Notes: generated by a model from the letters alone, not told the origin. Positions 1 to 11,696 are shown, counted from the stretch's first letter. The stretch is DNA of 64,000 nucleotides from Henckelia pumila (GCF_033568475.1 NW_027331831.1:4898001-4962000), one strand, 5' to 3'. Translations and numbers: made by a program.

Positions 1-906
1 AGGCTTGGTCTGGAGGTCGGCGAGGCATTTGGTAGTCGTAGCGGAGTTGTGTCCAAGTTCTGGAGGCATCGACATCAAAGGGCTAACGACGGACGAAGGT
101 ATAGCTTTTGCTTCCTATAAATATTTAGGAGTATGCAATAGCTTAGTTAAGGCTTTTAGAGCACTTTAATGATAGTAGTATCATTTGGCAGTGTAAAGCA
201 GACTATAGGCGTGGACCTAGAGTTGGTAGAGCTTGCACTGTTTTGAGGTACGAAAGTACTGTTCGAGATATCCTGACTGAGTATGCATGTATTATGTGAT
301 TGCATGATTTATATGCCATGATATTATGCTGCATTCATTTGCATCTTGCTGTATCTCTTTCGAGATGTCTGTTAGTAGGGTTGTACCCTATCCTGTTAGT
401 GAATGGACTTCCATAGATTTGGGTCCGGCGTATCCACGGTTATCTCGGTATGGGAGCCACCTCCTGAAGCAACGGCACAGCGTGCTACATACCAGGGCCC
501 GGTCTGTCTCTGTTATCTGATCCTTGACCTCGAGTCTATAGGGAGTTCACTTTGCATGCATGTATACTCATACTCTCGTACTGAGCATTTTATGCTCACG
601 TCTCGTACTCTGTATTTTCTGGACACCCTATTCCATGGGGCACGTTTGCGATTTGACGAGGAGGGTGGATCCAGGAGGGGCTAGTCAGTGGTTGGTCAGC
701 TGAAGCTTCGTCTAGGTTTTATTACTGTTGTTTGGGTTTATACAACTATTCGATTTGGTTGTATATTATTGGATAAATAACAGATTCCTTTACTTGGGAT
801 TGTATATTGTTTATGGTTTCCGCAGTTTTATTCTGATATCTGTTTGATTAAGTTAATTGCATGTATAAGTTCTGTTTAGTAGGTAATCCGGGTAAAGGTC
901 ACTACA
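1..906 (+). mobile_element. Gypsy-type LTR, 3' part, cut by window edge
   Basis: This is the 3' part of a long terminal repeat on the plus strand. It resembles the solo LTR at 1038-2477 (opposite strand), for example around ACACCCTATTCCATGGGGCA and the ACGGACGAAGGTAT stretch. It ends at 906 in ...GTCACTACA, matching the other LTR's terminus, and the host Copia sequence resumes at 907. Whether it is a solo LTR or the right-hand LTR of a full element cannot be told because the rest lies left of the window. The family assignment (Ty3/Gypsy) is inferred from LTR style, since no internal coding region is visible. It is clearly diverged from its neighbour, so the two insertions are not one recent event. 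Confidence 0.75.
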
Positions 907-1037
907 GCCTCTTTGTTGGATATGAACTGAATCTTGCCAATAAATTTACAGCAAAAGATATATCAGGTCTAGTGCAATTTGCAAGATACATAAGGGCACC
1001 AATGACACTTAGATATGGTACTTCTGGACCAAGAATA

Positions 1038-2477
1038 TGTAGTGACCCTGCATGGTATCACCTACTAACTGACAACTAATAGCATGCATTAAACTTAATA
1101 CAACAAAATAACTTAACAGAGTAAAACGTGCGGAAACATTACATATTAGCTTAGTATAAAAGTGTCAAGCTTATTCATCAGTAGTGATACAACCATATCA
1201 AAATACTTAAAAGTAAACATTATACAGCTATATCGAATCCTGCTGTATAATTAACTCCTCAAGGCCTGCTCCCTAATCCTGCCTTGAACTACCAGCTCCG
1301 TCCATCCTGCGACCTGCCCCATGGAATAGGGTGTCTAAGATAACAACTAGGACGTGAGCGCTAACGCCCAGTACATAAACATGAGTACATGTATAAATAT
1401 GATGCATGCAACATGATGACTGGTAAAGGGTCATTTGAAAAGTCATGCTCAGTACAGGCGCCACATGAGTGCTGCCACCGCACGGATCAACCTCTGGGTG
1501 CAACCACACTCGTCAAGTACACCAGAGTAGTCAGACATAAATGTCCCCGCCGTCGCGGTACTCTTAGTGACAGACTATCGAATATAGAGCTGAGCGGCTC
1601 TATAGTCAGGTATAACAAAGTATAGGCTCAACGTGTATATGCACATGACATATGAATAAAGAAAACGGTAAATCATATCTCATGCCATATAATAATACCA
1701 AATAAATGCAACATATAAACATGTATACTCGCTGGCAATCTCAGTCAATGTGTACGTACCTCTAGGCTAGTTCAAGTATAGTAGGATCCTAGGTTCCAAG
1801 ACTATATTCAAAAGTTCCCCGTATCACTACATAAATTCTATAAGCCTTAACTAAGCTAATAAGTACTCCCAAAACTTAAATAGATTCCCGGACCATACCT
1901 TCGTCCGTAGATAGCCCTTTGGAGTCGCTAGTCCCGGATGACTATAACCATACCTTGGTTATTCCAAAACCTCTATTATAACCAATAGGGCCCTCAAGTG
2001 TATATCTCACACTATATAACTGTAGAAGGAAACTCGGGAATTCGTATTTAGAAATAAAATCGAACGAGCCCTATTTATAGGCAAAATTCCCGGCCAGGAT
2101 CGGAACTTCCGATTTCAGGATCGGAGCTTTCGATCCAGCTCACTGCGTGCATGTGTGACACGTCGGGATCGAAACTTCCGATCGGACGATCGGAGCTTCC
2201 GATCTGCTCTACGTTCAACACTTGTCAAAACTCGTGGCTGAGTCATCGAGCATTGCTGGCAGCTCGAGATCGGAACGTCCGTTCCAGGATCGGAGCTTCC
2301 GATCTCTGTGCTCCCGATGAGCTTCCGAAATGGCTGGGATCGGAGCTTTCGATCTGAGTTCAGAACTTCCGATCCGGCCCAAACTCAAAAGCCCAATAAA
2401 CTCCGGAATCGGTTAATTACTAACCCTTAATCATGTTTAACATATTATTATCTTAAAATAGAATCTGGGTTACTACA
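1038..2477 (-). mobile_element. Solo Gypsy-type LTR (1,440 bp) with perfect 5-bp target duplication
   Basis: Read on the minus strand the LTR starts TGTAGTAACC at 2477 and ends GGGTCACTACA at 1038, giving the expected TG...CA ends with short inverted TGTAG/CTACA. It is flanked by a perfect 5-bp duplication GAATA (1033-1037 and 2478-2482). The Copia reverse-transcriptase sequence reads on either side, which proves an insertion with no internal region left. A TATA-like TATAAATA lies near 2070 on the minus strand. The U3 part (about 2095-2390) carries many copies of a near-palindrome of the form GATCGGAGCTTCCGATC. The perfect target duplication suggests formation by recombination between the element's own two LTRs. 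Confidence 0.9.
2095..2390 (-). repeat. Palindromic GATCGGA..TCCGATC motif cluster in the LTR U3
   Basis: At least six pairs of GATCGGAAC/GC and TTCCGATC (or TTTCGATC) half-sites are spread over about 300 bp, many forming near-perfect palindromes such as GATCGGAGCTTCCGATC. They lie upstream of the TATA-like box of the solo LTR, so a promoter or enhancer role in the element is a reasonable inference; no factor can be named. Confidence 0.7.
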
Positions 2478-2482
2478 GAATA

Positions 2483-5309
2483 ACTTCATCATCCTCACAT
2501 GGACGGAATTGATCCTTTTTTATGTTTAATGATCTTACAACCATTGGAGTACTTAATGGATTTGATATATCCATATTAAAACGTTTAAGGATCTTTTCTG
2601 TATAATTTGCCTGGTGGACAAAAATTCCACATTCTTTTTGTTCGATTTGCAAACCCAGACAGTACTTGGTTTTTCCAAGATCCTTCATTTCAAATTCTTC
2701 TTTCAAGTACATCATAACTTCTTGAATTTCTTTATTCGTTCCAATGATGTTTAAATCATCAACATATACAGCAATAATTACACATCCGGATGTTGTTTTA
2801 TTGATGAAAACACAAGGGCATATTTGATCATTTACATATCCCTTTTCCATCAAGTGTTCACTTAGCCGATTATACCACATTCGGCCTGATTGCTTCAACC
2901 CATATAATGATCTTTGCAATTTTACAGAATAAAATTCTCTGGGTTTTGAACTTTGTGCTTCAGGCATCTTAAATCCTTCAGGGATTTTCATGTATATATC
3001 ACTATCAAGTGATCCGTATAAGTAAGCTGTAACAACATCCATAAGACACATTTCCAAATTTTCAGACACTGCCAAACTAATCAAATATCGAAACGTAATT
3101 GCATCCATAACAGGAGACTTGTTGCACAAGGTTTTTCTCAAATATCGAAACGTAATTGCATCCATAACAGGAGAATACGTTTCTTCATAATCAATTCCAG
3201 GTCTTTGAGAAAAACCTTGTGCAACAAGTCTAGCTTTATATCTGACTATTTCATTTTTCTCATTTCGCTTTCGAATAAAAAACCATTTGTATCCAACAGG
3301 TTTTACACCTTCAGGTGTGAGGACTATAGGTCCAAAAACATTACGTTTATTCAGGGAATCCAATTCAACCTGGATGACATCTTTCCATTTGGCCCAATCA
3401 TGACGAGTTTTACATTCACCAAAAGATTTTGGTTCATGATCCTCATTTTCATTTATGATGTCACAAGCCACATTATAAGAAAATATCTCATCAATATATT
3501 CTATGTCTTTTCGGTTCCATATTTTTCCAGTATTAATATAATTGATAGAGATTTCACGATTCTCGTCAGTTTGTGGTTCTGACAGAACATTTTCATCATC
3601 AGGTGTTTCTTCTGGAACACCATTTTCTATTTTATGATCATCGTGCTTCTCTATGCCTTTTCTTTTCCGAGGATTTTTATCCTTGGAACCGACTGGCCTT
3701 CCACGCTTCAGGCGTTTAATGACATCATGAGTGTCTTCAATATGTTTCTTTGGAATTTCAATTCGAGCTGGGGCATTTACGGCATGTATATATGATTTTG
3801 TCACCCCTTTTGTGTCTGCAAATGCATCTGGCATTTGATTTGCTATTCTTTGCAAATGTACAATTTGCTGTACATATTTTCACATTGTTTGGTCCTTGGA
3901 TCCAAACGTAACAATGATGGTACATACCATGTGATTTCTTTTTCGATGTGTTTCTTTTCTTCCCCTAACACTGGGAATATTTCTTCATTAAAATGACAAT
4001 CAGCAAAGCGTGCTGTAAACACATCGCCTGTCTGAGGCTCAAGATATCGAATGATTGATGGACTATCATAACCGATATAAATACCGATTTTTCTTTGAGG
4101 ACCCATTTTTTATCGTTGAGGTGGTGCAATAGGCACATACACCATACATCCAAAAATTCTTAGATGAGAGATATTTGGTTCTTTACCAAATGCAAGTTGC
4201 AATGGGGAGAATTTATGATATGCACTTGGTCTGATGCGAATTAATGCCGCAGCATGTAAAATTGCATGTCCCCATATAGAAATAAGGAGTTTTCTTTTCA
4301 TAATCATTGGTCTAGCAATCAGTTGTAGACGTTTAATCAATGATTCAGCTAATCCATTTTGCGTATGAACATGAGCTACAGGATGTTCAACAGTGATTCC
4401 CATTGACATACAATAATCATTGAAAGTCTGGGATGTAAATTCTCCAGCATTATCAAGTCTTATTTTCTTGATTGTATAATCGGGAAATTGATTTCGCAAT
4501 TTTATTATTTGAGCCATCAATCTTGCAAATGCCACATTTCAAGTTGACAATAAGCATACATGTGACCATCTGCTAGAGGCATCGATCAATACCATAAAGT
4601 ATCGAAATGGTCCACATGGTGGATGAATTGGCCCACAAATATCACCCTGAATACGTTCAAGAAATATGGGTGATTCAGTTTGGATTTTAGCTGGTGATGG
4701 TCTTATAATAAGTTTTCCAAGTGAACATGCTTTACATTGAAACTTATTATTCTGAAAGATCTTCTGGTCTTTCAGTGGATGACCATGTGTATTTTCAATA
4801 ATTCTTTGCATCATTGTTGAACCAGGATGTCCCAATCGATCATGTCAATTTGTTAATATTGATGAATTATCCATCACCATATTTGATTCAATTGGACTTA
4901 TATGTGTATAATGCAATCCAGTAGGGAGCATTGGTAGTTTCTCAACTACAAATTTCTTTCCTGACTTATATGTGGTAAGACACATATATTTCTGATTTCC
5001 ATCAGTCATTGTTTCAGTATCATACCCATGAGAATATATGTCATTAAAACTCAACAAATTTCTTTTCGATCGTGGTGAATATAAAGCATCATTTATCAAA
5101 AATTTTGTACCATTAGGTAACAAAAATTTCGCTTTACCAAAACCTTCAATCAAGTCTACAGGACCTGATATTGTATTCACCATTGTTTTTGTTGGTTTTA
5201 GTTCCAAGAAATATCTTTCATCTCGCAGAATAGTGTGCGTTTTACCACTATTTGGTATGCAAATTTCCATGATATTATTTCCATGTTTGCTCATAGCATT
5301 CCATATCAA
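2483..5309 (-). mobile_element. Copia fossil, pol region (integrase and reverse transcriptase)
   Basis: Minus-strand remnants run in Copia order: a GAG-pre-integrase type segment with a Cys pair (CKACSLGK), an integrase core with ...IQGDICGPIHPP and DNAGEFTSQTF, then reverse transcriptase with LMDVVTAYLYG, SLYGLKQSGRMWY and the catalytic YVDDL. Integrase preceding reverse transcriptase is diagnostic of Copia rather than Gypsy elements. The region is broken and not functional. Confidence 0.9.
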
Positions 5310-5429
5310 ACTTCACAAAAATGTAATAAAGAAAAATTAAGTACAATACAAATATAAAATATAACATGCTTTATAATACAAAAATACATGAAAAATACAA
5401 ATTTGTTACAATCTAGTCCCACCAATCTT

Positions 5430-6501
5430 TTAATCAATGTCTTCGAAATCATTCAAAAAATCTGCAGCACTGAAACTAGTTGAACCAATTAAATGGTCAC
5501 TATTTTCAACAAAATTGGTCTCTTTTCCTTTCCCCTTTATCGATTCTTTATAGAGCTTACAAAGGTGCTCGGGGGCTCGACAAGTTCGTGACCAATGTCC
5601 CGGAGTGCCACATCTATAACAAACACTCTCGGTTCTTTTTGAGTGATTTTCATTTTCACTTATGTTTTCATGCTGCCTTTTTAGTGGGTGGTGCGTGACG
5701 CTCTTTTGAGATGAGTTACTGAAATAACTATCTCGATTATTTTCATATCCACGACCGCGTCCACGACTACGGTCATTTATATGTCCACGTCCACGCCCAC
5801 GTCCTCGACCTCGTCCACGACCAAAATCTGGTCTATTCCTTTGATTTTGGTTTTCATTTTTCATTACGACATTTGCTTCAGGAAATGCCGTTGATCCAGT
5901 GGGTCGGGATTGATGATTTCTTACTAACAATTCGTTGTTCTTTTCCGCCACAAGAAGACATGCGATTAGTTCGGAATATCTCGAAAATCCACGCACTCTA
6001 TACTGTTGTTGTAGAGTTATATTCGATGCGTGAAAAGTGGAAAATGTTTTCTCAAGCATTTCCATCTCTGTGACTTCAAGTCCACATAATTTTAATTGCA
6101 AGACTATTCGATACATCGCAGAATTATAATCACTGACTTTTTTAAAGTCTTGGAATCTCAACGTATTCCATTCATCACGGGCGGTCGGGAGTATTACTTC
6201 CCTTATATGCTCAAATCTTTCTTTCAGCCCTTTTCATAAAGTCATGGGTCTTTTTCGATGAGATACTCACATTTCAACCCTTCATCAAGATGTCGGCGCA
6301 AGAAAATCATAGTTTTTGCTTTATCTTGTGAGGTTGATATATTATTTTCTTTAATGCTTTCACTTAGACCCAATGACTCAAGATGCATCTCAACATCAAG
6401 AGTCCATGGCATATAATTTTTTCCAGTGATATCGAGTGCAACGAATTCAAGCTTTGCCAAGTTTGACATGGTGGTACTAGAAAAATAACAATGCATTTTA
6501 T
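5430..6501 (-). mobile_element. Copia fossil, gag region with CCHC zinc knuckle
   Basis: Minus-strand remnants start with MSNLAKLEFVALDITGKNY, a typical plant Copia gag N-terminus (UBN2-like domain). They end with an Arg/Gly-rich tract and a CYRCGTPGHWSRTC zinc knuckle, which binds RNA in intact elements. The region is broken. Confidence 0.85.
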
Positions 6502-6886
6502 TAGTTAATTTTCATTAATATGACAATACAAAATAATGGATAAACGATGAGTACAAGTAAGTGTACAAATAGAGAAAAAACATGTGGTGAAAAATCGCTG
6601 GTGAGTACAAAACTCGTGAGCATGATGATCATAATCGTTATGAAAAATATCCTTAGAAAAGCCAAAAACTCCATCTTCTTCTTTTTCGAAAAAAACCGAG
6701 GAGAAAATGTTTTGAGATGAAGAATGAATTTTGGTGTGATTGAAAATGAGTTTGAGTGAAAATATTTATAGGCCAAAAACTAGCCGTTTGTGACCGTTGG
6801 GGGTAAAGAAAAATCGAGTATGTGTTGAATAAAAATTTGTGATAATGATACAATGCATATAATGATAATCATAATTAAATAATTAT

Positions 6887-7060
6887 GTATATCATATCAC
6901 ATTATTATAAGATTGGTGTCGTAGACAACCTTTTATATAATATTATGAAATTATACCAATATAGTTAGTATAAAGTCAGGTATAGTATATCATATCACTT
7001 TATTATAAGATCGGTGTCATAGACAACCTTTTATATAATAACATGACATTATACAAATAT
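6887..7060. repeat. Tandem duplication in the Copia leader
   Basis: Two diverged units of about 98 bp start at 6887 and 6985, both opening GTATATCATATCAC and containing TAGACAACCTTTTATATAAT. They lie between the 5' LTR and the gag region. Confidence 0.8.
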
Positions 7061-7324
7061 GATTATAATGTTTAAAAACCTTAAAGGCTTTTATACTTGT
7101 CGTATCCCTTACCGGGAGTGTGGGATGTCGTCTTAACATCCTCCCAAGATTTATAACAAGTTTTTTAAAAAATTCATAACATGATATTATATATTAATAT
7201 ATACACAATAAAAATATATAAACAGTAAAATAAAAATTCTTACTTGTTGAATATTTTTGACTTCTTCTTGTATTTTGGAGCGTCGAAAATTATAGAGAAC
7301 CTTCGAGCGATCGTGCTGATAACG

Positions 7325-7563
7325 TGTTGTGAAAAGTAAAATTTATAAAACTCAAAAACTCAAAATATTCTCAAACTCCACACTTTAACTTTATTCTCTC
7401 AAATTGTGTTTTTTTTACACAAATGGAGAGACCTATTTATAGATCTCAATGAGAGATTAGTCCAAAAATTAAATCATCATCATCTACATCATCACACACT
7501 AATTTTCAAAATAATACAACTCAATTTTCAATAATTCTAATATAATATAATATATTTTCAACA
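7325..7563 (-). mobile_element. 5' LTR of the Copia element (239 bp)
   Basis: On the minus strand it runs from TGTTGAAAAT (7563) to TTTTCACAACA (7325), so it has TG/CA ends with inverted TGTTG/CAACA. A TATAAATAG promoter box lies near 7440. The bases just inside (CGTTATCAGCACGA on the minus strand) are where the primer-binding site should be. The flank on the right, GTTTT (7564-7568), is the expected target duplication, but its partner lies outside the window. Confidence 0.8.
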
Positions 7564-7660
7564 GTTTTATTATTTTTTTAATTTTACAATTTATTATTTA
7601 TTGTCTTTTAAAAGAAAAAACGAAATGTACGAGCACGCAACGCGTGCAGCGGAATACTAA
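7564..7660 (+). mobile_element. Helitron 3' end (non-autonomous)
   Basis: A perfect hairpin GCACGC-AAC-GCGTGC (7633-7647) is followed nine bases later by CTAA (7657-7660) and then T. That is the classical Helitron 3' terminus of hairpin, short spacer and CTRR inserted 5' of T. The preceding 70 bp resemble the 3' end of the Helitron at 23893-24269, including TTTATTATTTATTGTCT, so both belong to one family. The rest of the element lies left of the Copia LTR, meaning the Copia element probably landed inside it. Confidence 0.6.
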
Positions 7661-7941
7661 TATTTATTTATTTATATTAAACCATTTGTAACTAATTAAT
7701 GTGTCGAAAATTTATTAAAAAGAGTCATTTGTCTACTATTAACTAATTAGACATGGTATGGAAATACAAGTCTTAATTTATAACTCGATTGTTTTTTCAT
7801 ATTGAGATAAAAAAGAAAATTTATGTAGGTTTAGGCTTGCCCATAAAATATTTTAATGGGCTTAAATTATAAGGATATTTTTAAAAATAAAAAATATATA
7901 TTTCCCTTTGCTGGAACCTCAAGCCCGGTATCCCCAACACA
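7661..7941. other. Upstream region of the uS11m gene
   Basis: AT-rich intergenic DNA between the Helitron end and the uS11m start. No clear TATA box, repeat or open frame was recognised. Confidence 0.4.
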
Positions 7942-10323
7942 ATGATTTTCCGATGTTCACTTCTGGGATCCATTTCTCGAGCCAACCAAGCTGCTCGCAC
8001 TACTGGATTCGGATCGCTTCGAGCCTTGACTGCTCTTTCGCGATGTTCGCAGAAGGATCATGATTTTCCAGGTTCGTTCTAAAATCTTCTTCATTTTTAC
8101 GGTAATCAGTTTTGTGTTCTGTTCGAAATTTGTGCGTTTACAGTCTTGAATTGGTAGCTCCATTTGAATGTTCATGTAATATATTTTCAGTTCTGATAAA
8201 TCTGTAATTGATTTGCTGAGTGCTCTGTGACTTTCATTTGAATTGGTAGCTCCATTTGAATGTTCATGTGATACCTTTTCGGTTCTGATAAATCTGTAAT
8301 TGATTTGCTGGCCCGCTGGGTGCTCTGTGACTTTCCATTTTTTAATTTTTAGACGTGCTCGAGTTTATGCAATGGAGACTTCGAGTTATAAACTAGTCGA
8401 TTCATCATTCAATTTATGTTCCGTGTTTTTTGTTATCAATAATCATGTAATGTGCATTTTTAAGGTTTCAAAATGTCTAGGGCAATTTTAGTGTCTTCAT
8501 TAGTGGAAAATTTCCGAATGTACACCCCTGGGGAAAGCTGACTGTCTTTTGGGTGCAATCAGCTAAGTGTTATGTGAGCTATGTGATATGAACTGCAATT
8601 TGAAGTTGATTTTACGATTGCCCGTTCCTTTACAATGTTTTGGGTTTTAAATTATTTTTGAAACCACATTCATGGCATTCCTCTAAGAATCATCCCGTTA
8701 CTATCTGCTTAATTTAGTGTTATGGATAGTCACGTTTTAAGTAGTACTTCCAGATTATGGAGCCAGTTGCTTTAAATGTCACTTAATAAAGTAGAAATAA
8801 AGAATTTTTTGATTCTGCTTTAGCGTGTGCATGGGCTTGTCTACTTGCCCTTTTGTTAGATTAAGAATTAAGAATTTGTGTCATCCATGTAATTTCGGAG
8901 TGTTTTTTGCTGCATTTCTGTAGTAGATTTTAATATATGGGGAAAGTAATTTTGTGAAGGGGATGCGATTGAAGAATTTTTATTGGGAGTATCTTCTTTT
9001 AATAGAATCATAATGAACCAAATTGCACTAGGATGCAAACAGCAAGTGTGAACGCATAGTCTTGAGCAGTTGAAATTGAATTCGGTACAATTTTTGTTTT
9101 CCTTTTTTTCTTCCGTCGATAATATTTACGAGGGTGGAAATTTGAGGTCCATTTCATTGTGAATGAATATAGTTCAATCCCTGAGGATACAACCATGCTT
9201 GTTTTGATTACCAGAAAATTGTACATGATAGAAGTTACACGGTTCTGTTTGTTAGTCATTTTGGGAGGTAGATAATTATATAATCTTTTTCAGAAGTCTG
9301 GAGCTTTTAGTTAGATACAAATAACAGGTTTGGCTCTTCAACTTTCATTCTATTCCTATCATATGGATAATCTGGTTTAAGTCCAAGGGACTGTATTGTA
9401 CTTGGAGCTAGTTAATGAAACGATGAATGGAAGGATACCTGAGAAGTTAGAGTGCAAAACTCGTTTAAGAAGAACGAACTGAAACAACTTGAGCTGTTCA
9501 GCAATAGATTGTTGTAAATGGATCAAATGTTGCACGATAAAATAGGTGTCTCCAAATTTCTGGAGAATAGGATGCCCTCGGAACTTCCTAACTTTTTTCC
9601 CCCTAATTTCTCTGATTTGAAACAAATGCCACGAAGGGAGTGTTGCTAAACATGTATAGTTATTTTTTCCAAATCACATGATAAGCAGGTACTATAAAGA
9701 GCTCTAAGACTGAGAGACCTCTACAGTCATCAACTTTTGGGAATCTGGGGTTGAATTTTCGTGTGCTAGAAATACCAAGGAGTGTTTCTTTTCCGTACAC
9801 ATCTGGCTGCAGGAGTTGCTTTCATTCTGGACCCCGAGTTGAGGTTGAAACACGAAGGACTCAGAGACCAACAAACTATATTGATGGGTTGCCTCTGGAA
9901 TCTGGCAGTAATGGGTTCGGAAGATTTCCATCATATCCAAATAGAATAATTGAGGCAAATGCGGATATTGTCCATATAAAGCTTATGCGAAACAATGCCT
10001 TTGTGACCTTGACAGATTCCAAAGGTAACAAAAAACTGGGAATATCTGCAGGAAAACTGTCTGGAAAAGGTGGTAAGTTAGCCCGATACTCAGGTGAAGC
10101 AGCTGCAGAGGACATAGGACAGAAAGTAAGGCAAATGAAAATAAAGTCAGTGGTGGTGAAAGTGAACGGGTCGACCTTTTTCAGAAAAAAGAAGCTAGCA
10201 ATCCTGAGCTTTAAAGATGGCTATTCACATTCACGTGCAGATTCTCACCCAGTTGTTTACGTCGAGGACACCACTCGCAAACCTCATAATGGTTGCCGTC
10301 GCAGAAAGCAGCGCCGCATTTAA
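7942..10323 (+). CDS. NFD3: Mitochondrial ribosomal protein uS11 (S11), nuclear gene, 2 exons
   Basis: Two exons, 7942-8071 and 9689-10323, join in phase (CCAG|GTTCGT donor, AAGCAG acceptor) to give 254 aa. Exon 1 encodes an Arg/Ser/Ala-rich, acid-poor start (MIFRCSLLGSISRANQAART) typical of a mitochondrial presequence. The C-terminal half (from about residue 130) is a uS11 domain: a DIVHIKLMRNNAFVTLTDSK-type start, SGKGGKLARYSGEAAAE, and the signature end DTTRKPHNGCRRRKQRRI, where uS11 binds small-subunit rRNA near the platform. The Arabidopsis counterpart as I recall is NUCLEAR FUSION DEFECTIVE 3 (At1g31817), needed for polar nuclei fusion. Bacterial uS11 lacks the long N-terminal extension. 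The 1.6-kb intron contains a local duplication. The next gene, ACBP, is on the same strand and is also its neighbour in Arabidopsis. Confidence 0.93.
8148..8340. repeat. Tandem duplication in the uS11m intron
   Basis: Two units of about 92 and 100 bp start at 8148 and 8240, both opening GAATTGGTAGCTCCATTTGA and running through TCTGTAATTGATTTGCTG to CTCTGTGACTTTC. Few differences separate them, so the duplication is fairly recent. It is entirely intronic. Confidence 0.9.
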
Positions 10324-11240
10324 TAGTTGCAACTGCACATTATACATGGATAGTCTGATCTCTGATAAAGAAGGCATTATTTGTCACGCCAGTATGTGTA
10401 TCATTTGGATTGAAAATGTTTTTTGATGTATCATCTATGGAAGAAGAAACCAAAAGGGGCCGACCGATTCTCTGTTTCTTTTACTTCTGCCTTAGATTGC
10501 CAGTTAGTTTTCATATCAGTGTAGTACGTACACTAATTGCTTGTTCTGTTCTTTATGATAATCTTATTATGTTTGGAAATTCATCATGGATTGAGAACCC
10601 AAAATCTCGATGGTAGAAATATGTACTCACTTGGTTTTCATACCAGGCCGTGTTTTTTGGTTTTTTTAAAAATATTTATTTATAAATGACATGTTACAGT
10701 GTTCGCTAGCTGGGTCCATTTTAGAGAGGAATCGTTGAAATTTAACATGATCCCAATTCCAATGGATAGCATTGTTAAATTTGTTGTTTAATAATTTATT
10801 TTATTTAATGTAATTACTCTTAATTAATTTCTGACTGATAACCATAATCCATCCAATCGATTTATTTGTTGTGTGTATAAATAAAAAATAATATTTTGAT
10901 GCATTCATTTATTTATTAACATATAATGATTTTAAATATATAAATTTAGAAAATAGAAGGGGCCGGGTCTGATTGGCCGTCAGAATATTTTTTTGGGCTA
11001 ATTGCATACATCATTGATATGAAATTTCAAAATTACTAATAAATTTTCATGAAAAAAGAACGTGAAAAAAGAATGATCTATTAATCGGTCAAATTATTTT
11101 TATCAATAACTTTTTATACGCTTATAATTACATATTTAGAAATAAATATAGGTATACAATGAAGTTAAATTATAAATTTTGGTTTTCTTTTTATTATATA
11201 TATTTTCTTGAACAGAACTTTGTATTATATATAATATCTA
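10324..11240. other. AT-rich spacer between uS11m and ACBP
   Basis: It holds the uS11m 3' untranslated region at the left, then AT-rich DNA. I see no gene, tRNA or well-bounded element. Confidence 0.4.
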
Positions 11241-11696
11241 TCACTATATATAATAAAATAAGAGAGTACTATAATAACTATTTTTGGTATATTTATGTGA
11301 ATTTCCATGTTTACTTTTATTAACCACCATTAATCCAAATCTACCCTTATTAAATATCATTAATTTTATATATTATGAATTAAATTTCTCATAACTTGGT
11401 CGATTTATTTTTTATTTTATTACTATATAATAAAGCAGGAGTGTACTATAATAACTATTTTTAATATATTTATGTGAACTTTCATATTTAACCTTATTAA
11501 CCACCATTAATCCAAATCTACCATTATTAAACACCATTAATTTTATATATTATGAATTAAATTTCTATCTATTTATTTATTATTTTAAAATAAAATCAAG
11601 TTTTTCCAATCTTTCATATCACAAAACATAATATTATAAAATACAAATAATATTTGCAGACGTACCAGGTGTGCAAAGCGCGTATAAAATAAAAGA
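11241..11696 (+). mobile_element. Helitron-like repeat with duplicated 5' end
   Basis: TCACTATATATAATAAAATA at 11241 resembles the usual plant Helitron 5' start. About 180 bp later (near 11420) a second copy of the same start and the following 150 bp appear, sharing GTACTATAATAACTATTTTT and ACCACCATTAATCCAAATCT. A GTGTGCAAAGCGCGT stretch near 11670 could be a decayed 3' hairpin, but no clear CTRR end was seen. The direct repeat is certain; the Helitron assignment is tentative. Confidence 0.4.

Larger units (their letters stand above)
907..7563 (-). mobile_element. Copia-superfamily LTR retrotransposon fossil, interrupted by Gypsy LTRs
   Basis: A Ty1/Copia element lies on the minus strand: its 5' LTR at 7325-7563, a leader of about 0.8 kb, a gag region (about 6501-5430), and protease-integrase-reverse transcriptase regions running leftward. 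The reverse-transcriptase part continues at 907-1037 on the far side of the solo LTR at 1038-2477, and is cut again by the Gypsy LTR ending at 906. RNase H and the 3' LTR are not in the window. The coding region is broken, with about six interruptions besides the insertions, so it is a dead copy. Only one of its LTRs is visible, so LTR divergence cannot date it; it must be older than both nested LTRs. Confidence 0.9.

Noticed and set aside
861-1079. Open frame of 72 codons on the plus strand
   Set aside because: It crosses the Gypsy LTR end, antisense Copia sequence and the second LTR, so it is a chance frame.
2095-2390. Resemblance to sequencing-adapter sequence (GATCGGA, TTCCGATCT)
   Set aside because: The repeats read GAGCTTCCGATC, not the adapter order, occur many times with variation, and lie inside a well-bounded LTR with target duplications, so they are genomic.
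10410-10616. Small plus-strand frame after uS11m
   Set aside because: It lies in the expected 3' untranslated region, has no family match and unremarkable codon use.
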